A DNA stretch of 21,754 nt from Sulfolobus sp. UBA167 (GCA_002495845.1 DAHF01000138.1:13892-35645); one strand, 5' to 3'. Positions 7,844-14,720 are shown, counted from the first letter of the stretch. Numbers and translations are program-made. Notes: generated by a model from the sequence alone, not told the origin.

Positions 7844-7851
7844 CTTATAAA
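7844..7851 (+). promoter_or_regulatory. TATA box of the 70-residue winged-helix gene (leaderless)
   Basis: CTTATAAA ends 21 nt before the ATG at 7873, with its centre about 26 nt upstream of it, so transcription should begin at the start codon. Confidence 0.65.
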
Positions 7852-7872
7852 CTGTACTATGGATTTTAACAT

Positions 7873-8085
7873 ATGACAGAAGAGCTTGAACGAAAAATCC
7901 GTGAAGTGATAAGCGGAAGAGGAATGACGTCTAACGATATAATAAGGGAATTGATAGTAAAGGAAGGAACCAACGCTGAGGAGATACGACAAGCAATAGC
8001 AGATATGGTCAGGAAAGGAGAGCTGATTAAAAAACCAGATTACGACAGAAAGAAGTTCATTTTTTATCTGAACCAAGGGACTTGA
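7873..8085 (+). CDS. Small winged-helix DNA-binding protein
   Basis: 70 residues, basic and Lys-rich. It is a stand-alone winged helix: first helix LERKIREVISG, second MTSNDIIRELI, recognition helix AEEIRQAIADMVRKGEL, and a wing with DRKKFIFYL. Proteins of this size in Sulfolobales are either transcription regulators or chromatin-type proteins; which one cannot be told here. The ATG is supported by a TATA box at the leaderless distance. The last 29 nt (8057-8085) overlap the 3' end of the mrp-type gene on the other strand. It has no partner gene on its own strand. Confidence 0.78.
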   Translation: MTEELERKIREVISGRGMTSNDIIRELIVKEGTNAEEIRQAIADMVRKGELIKKPDYDRKKFIFYLNQGT

Positions 8086-8950
8086 CTACTGAGTCAGCTA
8101 TCTTCAGAAACTCCTTTGATGCTTGGCTGTCAGGATGCGAAAGGAAGAAAGGTTCTCCAGCGTCGTTCGCCTGAGCTATCGCTGGCTCGAGTGGAACCTG
8201 GCCTAGAAGAGGGACGCCCATTTCATCAGCCATTTTCTTTCCTTTACCCTCTCCGAATATATAGTAAGGCTTGCCATCAGATGGGCATAAGAAATAGCTC
8301 ATGTTTTCAACCACGCCCAATATCTTGGTCTTAACGGCCTTAGTGAAATTTATAGACTTCTTGACTGCAAGAGTTGAGACTTCTGAGGGGATAGTCACTA
8401 TAACAAAACCGTCGAGAGTAGGTAAGAGCTGAGAGATCGACAAGGCCTCATCCCCGGTACCAGGTGGCATGTCTATCAGGAGAAAGTCTAAGTCTCCCCA
8501 TATCACGTCTCCAAGAAACTGCTTTATCGCAGTATGTTTTATCGCCCCCCTCCAGACGACAGGCGTATCGTCACGTGGCAAAAGGAAATCTATTGAAACT
8601 ACCTTTATACCGAAAGGTCCAACGACTGGGTTTATCCCGTTATCATCTGCAGTAAGGAATTGCCCCCTTACGCCTAGCATCTTGGGGACTGAAGGACCGT
8701 GAAAGTCTATGTCAACTATACCTACCTTACTGCCTGAAGCTGCTATCGCCATGGCTAAGTTAGATGATACAAACGACTTTCCAACTCCACCTTTACCGCT
8801 CAGTATAGCTATCTTGTGCTTTATCTGCTTCATTCTAGACTCTATTTTAGGATCTGATTGCTCCACTCCAGGAGGCGATTTCCTTAGATCCCTCGGTTGC
8901 CTAGCAGGCTTTGGAGAAGTTATCCTAAAAGGATTATTTCCTTCACTCAT
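8057..8950 (-). CDS. Mrp/Nbp35/ApbC-family P-loop ATPase (Fe-S cluster carrier type)
   Basis: 297 residues. A Pro/Arg-rich N-terminal tail (1-40) precedes the ATPase domain. The deviant Walker A reads GKGGVGKS (52-59, signature Lys53), the switch II region LLIDMPPGTGD is at 158-167, and the switch-like VDIDFHGPSVPKMLG is at 79-93. Family members hold or deliver [4Fe-4S] clusters using a C-terminal CxxC that bridges two subunits. Here the matching segment is SYFLCPSDGKPYYIFG: Cys222 is present but the second Cys is Asp225, and Cys222 is the only Cys in the protein. The gene starts 5 nt after the NMP-kinase gene stop, so the two are cotranscribed. Assignment to the Mrp family is firm; cluster transfer as function is less certain because of the missing Cys. 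Confidence 0.92.
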   Translation of the reverse strand: MSEGNNPFRITSPKPARQPRDLRKSPPGVEQSDPKIESRMKQIKHKIAILSGKGGVGKSFVSSNLAMAIAASGSKVGIVDIDFHGPSVPKMLGVRGQFLTADDNGINPVVGPFGIKVVSIDFLLPRDDTPVVWRGAIKHTAIKQFLGDVIWGDLDFLLIDMPPGTGDEALSISQLLPTLDGFVIVTIPSEVSTLAVKKSINFTKAVKTKILGVVENMSYFLCPSDGKPYYIFGEGKGKKMADEMGVPLLGQVPLEPAIAQANDAGEPFFLSHPDSQASKEFLKIADSVVKSLGSDKK

Positions 8951-8955
8951 AACAA

Positions 8956-9507
8956 TTAATGTTCGGCGTTTCTGGTAATAACATTATCTAAAAAAGTTAG
9001 AAATCCCTCAATTCCCTTTACCGTAAGCCAGTCCACTTTTTGGCTATCGCAGTTCATGGAAATCCTCTTGGTCTCTTCTATGGACTTGTCTGTAACGTCT
9101 ATCTCGCAGACGTCTTTAAAGGTCTCCCAGGCTTCTGACGCTACGTAACCTATAGCTTCAGCCATAGCGTTCTCAGCGGACTTGAGCTCGCTCCAACCCC
9201 TTTTCAACAGCTCTTGATATAGAACCCTAGGGTCCTTTCTAAGCAATATCACCTTGTCGGGGTTTTCCACCACCGAAGGATAAATCGTTTCAACTACAGC
9301 CCCGCCTTTGATCTCTTCCCTCAATACGTTCTTTAGCCTTTCCTCGTCCATGACGTAACTTTTTCTCAGCTGATCATAATCAAAATATAATTTTCTTTCT
9401 ATTACTAAACTAGAAACAGAGATCAGCTTAAGTGAGAATTCCTCGCTTATCGCCTTAGCTAAAGTTGATTTCCCTGTACCTGGAGTCCCAGTTACTACTA
9501 CAATCAC
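8956..9507 (-). CDS. AK6/Fap7-like adenylate kinase
   Basis: 183 residues from the GTG start at 9507. The P-loop GTPGTGKST (residues 7-15) sits right at the N-terminus after the strand MIVVVT. The block LRKDPRVLYQELLKRGW followed by SAENAMAEAIGYVASEA matches the archaeal adenylate kinase/Fap7 family (lid region and helix). Such enzymes interconvert adenine nucleotides and in yeast and archaea help 40S/30S ribosome maturation with uS11. The frame extends 27 nt further to a TTG at 9534, but family members start 2-5 residues before the P-loop, and ACTTTTGA lies 24-31 nt before the GTG, so 9507 is preferred. It is the first gene of a pair with the Mrp ATPase (5-nt gap). Confidence 0.85.
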   Translation of the reverse strand: MIVVVTGTPGTGKSTLAKAISEEFSLKLISVSSLVIERKLYFDYDQLRKSYVMDEERLKNVLREEIKGGAVVETIYPSVVENPDKVILLRKDPRVLYQELLKRGWSELKSAENAMAEAIGYVASEAWETFKDVCEIDVTDKSIEETKRISMNCDSQKVDWLTVKGIEGFLTFLDNVITRNAEH

Positions 9508-9562
9508 GTAAAAAGAAAATGAGTTAAAGTTCAAAAGTGTGTTCCTTTTTGGTCTAAAAACC

Positions 9563-9721
9563 TCATCTCATGCTCAAAAGAGCTTCTATTAGAAAAAGGG
9601 TCGCGGAGGTAGATATAATACCAACCTTCATTTTAATGGACCCATCACCTTTCATGATTTCGTATATGCCATAAGGAAACATCAATATTCCTATTACCAG
9701 GAGAACCTCTTCTACCAACAT
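9563..9721 (-). CDS. Small two-helix membrane protein (52 residues)
   Basis: 52 residues, starting MLVEEVLLVIGIL and ending EALLSMR before a TGA at 9563-9565. Two hydrophobic segments are visible (about residues 5-22 and 33-49), joined by a short polar loop MKGDGSIKM. The ATG is 10 nt downstream of the rhomboid stop on the same strand, so it should be cotranscribed with the two protease genes. It is short enough to be missed by gene callers. I recognise no family. Possible roles are substrate, adaptor or regulator of the membrane proteases (inference from position only). Support is moderate: open frame, hydrophobic periodicity and operon position, but no homolog was checked. Confidence 0.55.
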   Translation of the reverse strand: MLVEEVLLVIGILMFPYGIYEIMKGDGSIKMKVGIISTSATLFLIEALLSMR

Positions 9722-9731
9722 GTATCTATAT

Positions 9732-10274
9732 TTAACCTGAATCTCTTTTAAGTGAAACAGCGCTACCTAGAGTAATTCCGCTCGCTATTCCACCTATATG
9801 GGCTATCATATCAACGTTAGGGAAAATGAAGTCGCTTATCATGAATATCACAAAAAGATAGAAAAGTCCATAAATCCCCATCTCTTTTTCCTTGAGGAAG
9901 TCATGAAAAATGTAATACGACAATACCGCAAATATTCCTCCTGAAGCTCCTGCAGACAAGGTAAGCGGAGGATAATAAAGCAAGGAAAATATATTGCCTA
10001 CAACTCCACCGACTAGAAAAACCGCCATTTCGAGCCATCCTGCTCTAGACCTAAAGAGCAAGTAAATAACATACATTGAGATAGAATTGAACGCGGCGTC
10101 AAAGAAACTGTTGGTCACGAATATTGAGGTCAGAATCTCGTAGTAATAGCCGTGTATTACTAAGTAATTTAATTGTTCAGAGTAAAGCAACAAATATGGA
10201 TTTATCAGATATTCTACCTCCCCAATTATAAACCCTAAAATTATTAGGGATATTATGAAAAAGGATATCTTCAT
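9732..10274 (-). CDS. Rhomboid-family intramembrane serine protease
   Basis: 180 residues, a minimal rhomboid core of about six membrane helices without an extra N-terminal domain. It cleaves transmembrane segments within the bilayer. The catalytic Ser111 lies in SAGASGGIFA (GxSG motif) and His159 in DMIAHIGGIASG, completing the Ser-His dyad. The helix-2 equivalent reads FFDAAFNSISMY: the oxyanion-hole Asn63 is kept, but the His four residues before it in GlpG (HxxxN) is Asp59. The frame extends upstream to 10382 inside the previous gene, but the ATG at 10274 shares one base with that gene's stop (TAATG), fits the hydrophobic N-terminus and is preferred. It is translationally coupled to a site-2 protease, which is unusual. 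Confidence 0.88.
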   Translation of the reverse strand: MKISFFIISLIILGFIIGEVEYLINPYLLLYSEQLNYLVIHGYYYEILTSIFVTNSFFDAAFNSISMYVIYLLFRSRAGWLEMAVFLVGGVVGNIFSLLYYPPLTLSAGASGGIFAVLSYYIFHDFLKEKEMGIYGLFYLFVIFMISDFIFPNVDMIAHIGGIASGITLGSAVSLKRDSG

Positions 10275-10981
10275 TAAGAATACCCAAACGGAGCTATGAA
10301 AGTCAATATGAAGGCAGGTATTACAAGAGCTATCCAAACTTTTATGTCCCATCTTATTATCTTTAAGCCGTCTAAAACCCAAAATGGGATTAAGTTAAAG
10401 AAAGCAACGTAAGCGTTGAAGTTAGATAACTCTAAGAAGAATATCTCAACTAAGAAGAAACCTATGCTATGTTGTACTACAGCAGAAGGGACTATAAGTG
10501 GTAGCAAATAATATATTGCAGTTGAAACTACAGAAATTAAAATATTCGTGGCGGGACCTGCTGCGGCAGTCTTACCTTGAATCTTGGCATCAAAGTTCCC
10601 TCCGAAGTAACAATTTATGCCAGTGTACCCAGAAAAAAACACGAAGAAACCGGTTAGGAAATGAAAGATGTTTATCAACAGAGTGATCAAAAATCCTCTA
10701 AAGCTAAGAATGAAACGTGATCCACAGCCGAAACGTCTGGCCATTTGCCTATGCGCTAGCTCATGGGGGATTATTGTCAATACTCCGACAACGATTGGGA
10801 TCAAGACGGCAATGATAAAATAGATTGGACTTTCCCTCCTAGAGAACTCAAAAGGTGCCTCCACTATGTATGCCACTGCCAACGAAAGAGACGCCAAGAG
10901 AAAAGCCAATGCTTCATTTATATTAGCATAGTGATATTCCATCTCCTTTAGCTTTATCATTAACTCGTCGAAAAAGCTCAA
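10274..10981 (-). CDS. Site-2 protease (M50-family) intramembrane metalloprotease
   Basis: 235 residues with about six membrane segments. The zinc site is HELAH (73-77, inside IPHELAHRQMARRFG), and the third ligand is Asp204 in NLIPFWVLDG (196-205), the family's NxxPxxxxDG motif. An AAGPATN segment (140-146) matches the conserved GPxxN loop between these. Family members cut membrane-bound regulators or signal-peptide remnants. The start is TTG at 10981, which overlaps the upstream stop as TTGA; the alternative ATG at 10960 (eight residues in) would leave an 18-nt gap and cannot be excluded. The stop overlaps the rhomboid ATG by one base. No PDZ or CBS domain is present. Confidence 0.9.
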   Translation of the reverse strand: MSFFDELMIKLKEMEYHYANINEALAFLLASLSLAVAYIVEAPFEFSRRESPIYFIIAVLIPIVVGVLTIIPHELAHRQMARRFGCGSRFILSFRGFLITLLINIFHFLTGFFVFFSGYTGINCYFGGNFDAKIQGKTAAAGPATNILISVVSTAIYYLLPLIVPSAVVQHSIGFFLVEIFFLELSNFNAYVAFFNLIPFWVLDGLKIIRWDIKVWIALVIPAFILTFIAPFGYS

Positions 10982-11607
10982 TAATAGTCGCCTTCTATCA
11001 GAGTTCTCATTTTCTCTGGTATTAATTCGTTACTTATATAATCTACTTTCGGAGTGTCCACTTTCCATATCAGTGACCTCATTTCTGTTCTAGAGAACAT
11101 GTAATTTGAGCCTTCCATGTTTACTATGCCTTCTATTACATTGCTGTATACCTTTTTGAATGCATTGAAGGTATCGAATATGACAAACATATAAGGGAAG
11201 CTCATTACTATCTTGTTACATGCGTATTTCATGTTATTGGACAAAATGGACTTTGCTAGCTCAGCGAAAAACTGAGGATAAACGAACCTAACCTCTCCAG
11301 ATTCTCCGTTGACTGTGATCGTCATTATAACGTGAGATGACATTGACGCATCAGTTATCCATAAGTCTATTACGTTGGTGAGTATACATGATGGTGAACT
11401 CCCTTTTAACGGGACGACGTAGCTCGAAGAGATCTTTGACTTGGTCTGAAAGAAATCCACTATTATTTCGCTCAGCATTGAAGGAGATAAGCCACTTCTT
11501 TCACATTCCTTCTCAAGCTCGCTAGAGAGCGTCACTAAGTGTCCATCATTAGTAATGAAACGCCTCCCGTATGGCTGTATAACGTCTAAGGAGGCTTCAA
11601 ACCTCAT
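10978..11607 (-). CDS. Hypothetical protein, first gene of the intramembrane-protease unit
   Basis: 209 residues, not recognised. It lacks a clear membrane helix; the most hydrophobic stretch (IVMSFPYMFVIFDTFNAF, about 133-150) contains charged and aromatic residues and reads as a buried strand/helix. The sequence alternates short beta-like stretches (VIMTITVNGESGEVRFVYP) with helices, suggesting a globular alpha/beta protein. There are four Cys (one each in KECER, SCILT, YACNK and none paired as a motif), so no metal site is apparent. The promoter TTTTAAAT lies exactly 24-31 nt before the ATG, making this the leaderless head of a transcript that continues into the site-2 protease, with which it overlaps by TTGA. 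Its coupling suggests a regulator or partner of the proteases; this is inference. Confidence 0.75.
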   Translation of the reverse strand: MRFEASLDVIQPYGRRFITNDGHLVTLSSELEKECERSGLSPSMLSEIIVDFFQTKSKISSSYVVPLKGSSPSCILTNVIDLWITDASMSSHVIMTITVNGESGEVRFVYPQFFAELAKSILSNNMKYACNKIVMSFPYMFVIFDTFNAFKKVYSNVIEGIVNMEGSNYMFSRTEMRSLIWKVDTPKVDYISNELIPEKMRTLIEGDYY

Positions 11608-11630
11608 AAATTATTTCTCATTAATTAAGT

Positions 11631-11638
11631 ATTTAAAA
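11631..11638 (-). promoter_or_regulatory. TATA box of the protease operon (leaderless)
   Basis: On the minus strand TTTTAAAT occupies positions -31 to -24 relative to the ATG at 11607, ideal for transcription starting at the start codon. It drives the unknown protein and, by coupling, both proteases and probably the 52-residue protein. Confidence 0.7.
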
Positions 11639-11672
11639 ACTTTTTGTGAGACCGTCTCAATCTACAGCCTTT

Positions 11673-12251
11673 TCATATGATCATAGCAAGCCCTTCATAG
11701 AGAATGAAAAGCCCAAAAAGGACTATCACGACGAAAGATGACATCCTCACATATTTAGAATATTTGTACCCTAGATAATTAATTAACCTGGGGAATGAAA
11801 CTATCCAGATTAATATGCCTAAAAATAAACCTGGCACTATAAAAAGCGGGAATTGAGTAAGCACGAAGACCCCTACAGTGAGCCACCAAAGTATCTGGTA
11901 AGGGTTGGTCAGCCCTAAACTCAACCCTACAAAGTAATTTCCTTTCCTTGAGGCCGGCATAAACTTGGAACTCATGACGCTGAAGGCGATGAAAAGCATG
12001 TATATGCCACCTACGAAATAAAGAACTTCTAAGACAAATTTGGGTATAAAGTTCCTTATGAAGAAAGTTATGACAAAGAATATGAGGTCAGCTGACATAG
12101 CTCCGGCTCCCACGCTAGTACCATGAACCGGGGACTTGAGAGAAGAGTTTGCTATAAGTGCGTTCATAGGACCGGGAGGTGCAGCAATGGAAAGCCCCAA
12201 AGCAACCCCTATAGGGAGGTAAATTAAACCATACATCTTCAGAAAAATCAT
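11673..12251 (-). CDS. LysE/RhtB-family amino-acid exporter
   Basis: 192 residues with about six membrane helices. The N-terminal LGLSIAAPPGPMNALI carries the family's hallmark PGP motif, and the later GLSLGLTNPYQILWWLTVG matches the conserved LxNPxxxxWW block in the middle of LysE proteins. Members export amino acids or related small cations; the substrate cannot be read from sequence. A possible GTTAAATTAAC promoter (12294-12304, minus) would give a leader of about 20 nt carrying the purine-rich AAGGAAG 6 nt before the ATG at 12251. An alternative start is Met6 at 12236. The gene is divergent from the triple helix-turn-helix protein, which could regulate it (inference). Confidence 0.87.
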   Translation of the reverse strand: MIFLKMYGLIYLPIGVALGLSIAAPPGPMNALIANSSLKSPVHGTSVGAGAMSADLIFFVITFFIRNFIPKFVLEVLYFVGGIYMLFIAFSVMSSKFMPASRKGNYFVGLSLGLTNPYQILWWLTVGVFVLTQFPLFIVPGLFLGILIWIVSFPRLINYLGYKYSKYVRMSSFVVIVLFGLFILYEGLAMII

Positions 12252-12365
12252 TCATTTCTTCCTTATTTTCTTTACTTTCCTCAGCTCAACAGCGTTAATT
12301 TAACTCAAGGAATTCTTCGAAAATAAGCTAATATGATACTAGGTGTTAAAAAGATTTGGGAAAAG

Positions 12366-12373
12366 TTTTAAAA
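12366..12373 (+). promoter_or_regulatory. TATA box of the triple helix-turn-helix gene (leaderless)
   Basis: TTTTAAAA lies exactly at -31 to -24 from the ATG at 12397. It falls inside the longer open frame from GTG 12343 and so argues that the true start is 12397. Confidence 0.7.
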
Positions 12374-12396
12374 CTATACAATACTACATAACTCTT

Positions 12397-12846
12397 ATGA
12401 CTGAAGACGAGTTGAAAGAAAAGATAAAGAAAATGTATGATGAGGGAAAAAGCATAAGGCAAATAGCGTCGGAGATGGGCATGACTTACTCTAGAGTAAG
12501 AAGATTGCTAATTGAACAGAACGTCAAATTCAGGGGAAGGATAGCCGAGGAGATGGTAAAGGAGATCATAGAGAGGGGAAAGAAGGGAGAGAGCGCAAAC
12601 AAAATCAGCAAAGAAATGAACATGAACTTCAATACAGTCCTGAGGATACTCAGGAAGTACAATTTGGTGAAGAGAAAGAGAAAGTTGAGCCAGAGCGAGA
12701 CTATGAAGATAAAGAACGACTTCGAGCAAGGCAAATCAATATATCAGATTGCTAAGGAAATGAAAATTTCTACTAACTTAGTGGTTTATTACCTGAAGAA
12801 ATATGGCGTTTATAGACCATCTACTCATGAACTTTCTCCCACATAA
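12397..12846 (+). CDS. DNA-binding protein of three tandem helix-turn-helix units
   Basis: 149 residues, very basic. Three units of about 40-45 residues share one pattern: residues 6-46 contain EGKSIRQIASEMGMTYSRV, residues 53-93 contain KGESANKISKEMNMNFNTV, and residues 102-141 contain QGKSIYQIAKEMKISTNLV. Each is followed by RxLLxxxNV- or YLKKYGV-like recognition-helix ends, as in Hin/resolvase or homeodomain-like HTH domains. There is no ligand, catalytic or dimerisation domain. The frame is open from GTG 12343, but a perfect TATA box at -31 to -24 of ATG 12397 fixes the start there. It is divergent from the LysE exporter, and its last 26 nt overlap the trpS 3' end. Function is likely sequence-specific DNA binding; the target is unknown. 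Confidence 0.83.
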   Translation: MTEDELKEKIKKMYDEGKSIRQIASEMGMTYSRVRRLLIEQNVKFRGRIAEEMVKEIIERGKKGESANKISKEMNMNFNTVLRILRKYNLVKRKRKLSQSETMKIKNDFEQGKSIYQIAKEMKISTNLVVYYLKKYGVYRPSTHELSPT

Positions 12847-13960
12847 GCTTAGCCAGCTTACCCTCATATTTGAAGTCCTTGACTAGCTCCTTTGCCTTCT
12901 CCCTATTTTCACGATGCTTCACTAGGAAAGAGTTTAACTTGTCTACAAGAATCTGTTTAAGTTCTCCAGTCAACATCTTGCCGGACGAGTATTCCTCCCT
13001 AATCTCTTCTATCCTCTTATCGTCCTCCTCGAAGAAGTAATACAACCATTGGAACGGAACGTCGATTTCCGTATTACCACCCAATTTCCTGTGGAGCTCG
13101 ACTGTAGGCTGGCCTCCTGAGAACGCGTACTTCATGACTTTTCTCCTTACTGTCTCCTCGTCGTCGACAAGGTAGATTGCAGACTCTGGGGATGAAGAGC
13201 TCATCTTCCCCTCTATTCCCGTAAGAGGAGGAAGGAACTTGCTGTGGATCTGTGATGCTTTAAAGTAGCCAAGGGATTCTGCTATATCCCTTTGCAGTCT
13301 CCAATACGGGTCTTGATCTATGCCTGCTGGGATTAGGCATCTCTTTTTCTCGAACATTGTTGGAACTATTTGAAGGGCAGGATAAAATATAATCCCTATA
13401 TTGGAAGAAAAATCAAGGCCGAAAGTGGCCTTCACCTCGGAGAAGGTCATCTTCTTAGCTACTTTTGTCGCTAAAGGATACATGTTTCTGATGTACTCAG
13501 TATCTTGAAATATGAATGTCCTATCAGGGTCAAACCCTACTGCGATGATATCTAGAATATTATCATAAGCCCACTTCCTGGTATCTTCGAGGGAATAATC
13601 CGGATTTCTCATGAACTTTTCGTCATCAGTTATTTCGATGTAAAGGTTGACCTTGAATCTATCTTGTAACCATTTAGTAAAGATAAATGGAATTAAATGG
13701 CCTATATGCATACCTAAAGAAGGGGCCCTACCAGTGTAGAGAAAGAAACCTTTACCTTCCTCGTAGTCCTTTAGGACTGATTCGAGGTCTCTATGAGAAA
13801 AGAAGACTTTCCTTCTCAACATTACGTGTAGCTCTCCAGCGTCTTTCTTTATTCTCTCCCGAAGTTCATCAGTAATCGATTGAGTACCAAACTGTTGTAT
13901 GAGCTTATCGTAATCTACCTTGCCCTTTACTTCCCAAGGGTTGACAGTGAAATCCTGCAT
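12821..13960 (-). CDS. trpS: Tryptophanyl-tRNA synthetase
   Basis: 379 residues, class Ic, of the archaeal/eukaryotic type. It charges tRNA-Trp in the cytoplasm. The HIGH motif is at 85-88 within APSLGMHIGHLIPF, and the KMSSS loop at 252-256 within GIEGKMSSSSPES. GIDQDPYWRLQRDIA (213-227) is the conserved block of archaeal TrpRS. The N-terminal extension QDFTVNPWEVKGKVDYDKLI is the tRNA-binding WEVxGxVDYxKL segment found in archaeal and human enzymes. ATTTTTTA at -31 to -24 of the ATG suggests a leaderless transcript. The full length is present with no deviation. Confidence 0.97.
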   Translation of the reverse strand: MQDFTVNPWEVKGKVDYDKLIQQFGTQSITDELRERIKKDAGELHVMLRRKVFFSHRDLESVLKDYEEGKGFFLYTGRAPSLGMHIGHLIPFIFTKWLQDRFKVNLYIEITDDEKFMRNPDYSLEDTRKWAYDNILDIIAVGFDPDRTFIFQDTEYIRNMYPLATKVAKKMTFSEVKATFGLDFSSNIGIIFYPALQIVPTMFEKKRCLIPAGIDQDPYWRLQRDIAESLGYFKASQIHSKFLPPLTGIEGKMSSSSPESAIYLVDDEETVRRKVMKYAFSGGQPTVELHRKLGGNTEIDVPFQWLYYFFEEDDKRIEEIREEYSSGKMLTGELKQILVDKLNSFLVKHRENREKAKELVKDFKYEGKLAKLMWEKVHE

Positions 13961-13983
13961 TAAGAAAGAAGTAAATGAGAAGC

Positions 13984-13991
13984 TAAAAAAT
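13984..13991 (-). promoter_or_regulatory. TATA box of trpS (leaderless)
   Basis: On the minus strand ATTTTTTA lies at -31 to -24 relative to the trpS ATG at 13960. Confidence 0.6.
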
Positions 13992-13999
13992 ATAGGGAT

Positions 14000-14048
14000 A
14001 GAAGAGGAAAAGAAAAAAGGGAGGGAAAAGGAAAAAGAGGGAAAAAGA
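14000..14048 (-). terminator. 49-nt pyrimidine tract (purine on plus strand) after the CdvB gene
   Basis: All 49 bases are purines on the plus strand, so the RNA of the minus-strand cdvB-type gene would carry an uninterrupted pyrimidine run with several U-tracts right after its stop (14052-14054). Multiple U-tracts are the usual archaeal terminator. The unbroken length is unusual and is discussed as a finding. Confidence 0.55.
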
Positions 14049-14051
14049 TTC

Positions 14052-14693
14052 TCAAGCCTTCTGTCTTGCAGTGAGAGGAAGGCTTGATGATGGAAGGTCT
14101 GGGAACTGTTCCTTCATCTTCTGCTCTGCTACTGCAGTGGCTTCCTCCAAGATCTTCCTCGCCTCTGGCGATTCTGCCGCAGTATATGAGGAACCGCCCA
14201 TGAACTCTCCAGACTCCATGACTACCTCCTGCAATCCATCTCCCAATTCCGAGAGTTCAAGAGATATCTCAGGCATCACTCCTTTCAAAGTCGTCTTCAA
14301 CTGGTTCACTACGCCCACCACGGGTATGAGGTTAACGAATACATCGCCTATTTCGCTTATAGTCTCCATTCTCAGCTTCACCTGCTCTAAAGCCACTTGC
14401 GTTATCATAAGTTGCTTTGTAGCCTTCCTTATCTCAGCTACCTCATTGGCGTACATGGCAGCCCTAGTTGTATCCTTACTCATCTGCGCTTCAATGACTC
14501 TCTCGAAAAGGGTTCTATCCCTTTCTTGCATCCTGGATATGTGAGCGTCAAGTCTGCTGATCATTGAGCTCAGTTTGTACTGTGAATGAACAAGAGCGTA
14601 CTTCAACGGCTCCTTAGGCTTATAATTCTTCCCGAATAAGCTTGATCCTGATTCCGAATCTCCCCACATCTTTTGGAAATCCTTTCCAAACAT
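14052..14693 (-). CDS. ESCRT-III homolog (CdvB paralog, CdvB1/CdvB2-like)
   Basis: 213 residues. ESCRT-III proteins polymerise on the membrane and drive cell division and vesicle budding in Sulfolobales, disassembled by the CdvC ATPase. The charged helical core (about 30-175) includes KYALVHSQYKLSSMISRLDA, RMQERDRTLFERVIEAQ, AMYANEVAEIRKATKQLMI and METISEIGDVFVNLIPVVG, typical of the Snf7-type hairpin and following helices. No winged-helix domain follows, so it is a short paralog rather than canonical CdvB; length fits CdvB1 or CdvB2. The C-terminal FPDLPSSSLPL could be a MIM2-like motif for binding the MIT domain of CdvC (inference). It is not next to cdvA or cdvC. TTTAAAAA (14721-14728, minus) is the likely TATA box, giving a leader of about 5 nt. 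Confidence 0.88.
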   Translation of the reverse strand: MFGKDFQKMWGDSESGSSLFGKNYKPKEPLKYALVHSQYKLSSMISRLDAHISRMQERDRTLFERVIEAQMSKDTTRAAMYANEVAEIRKATKQLMITQVALEQVKLRMETISEIGDVFVNLIPVVGVVNQLKTTLKGVMPEISLELSELGDGLQEVVMESGEFMGGSSYTAAESPEARKILEEATAVAEQKMKEQFPDLPSSSLPLTARQKA

Positions 14694-14720
14694 CTTATAT
14701 TATAACTTGGCATAGTTAGT

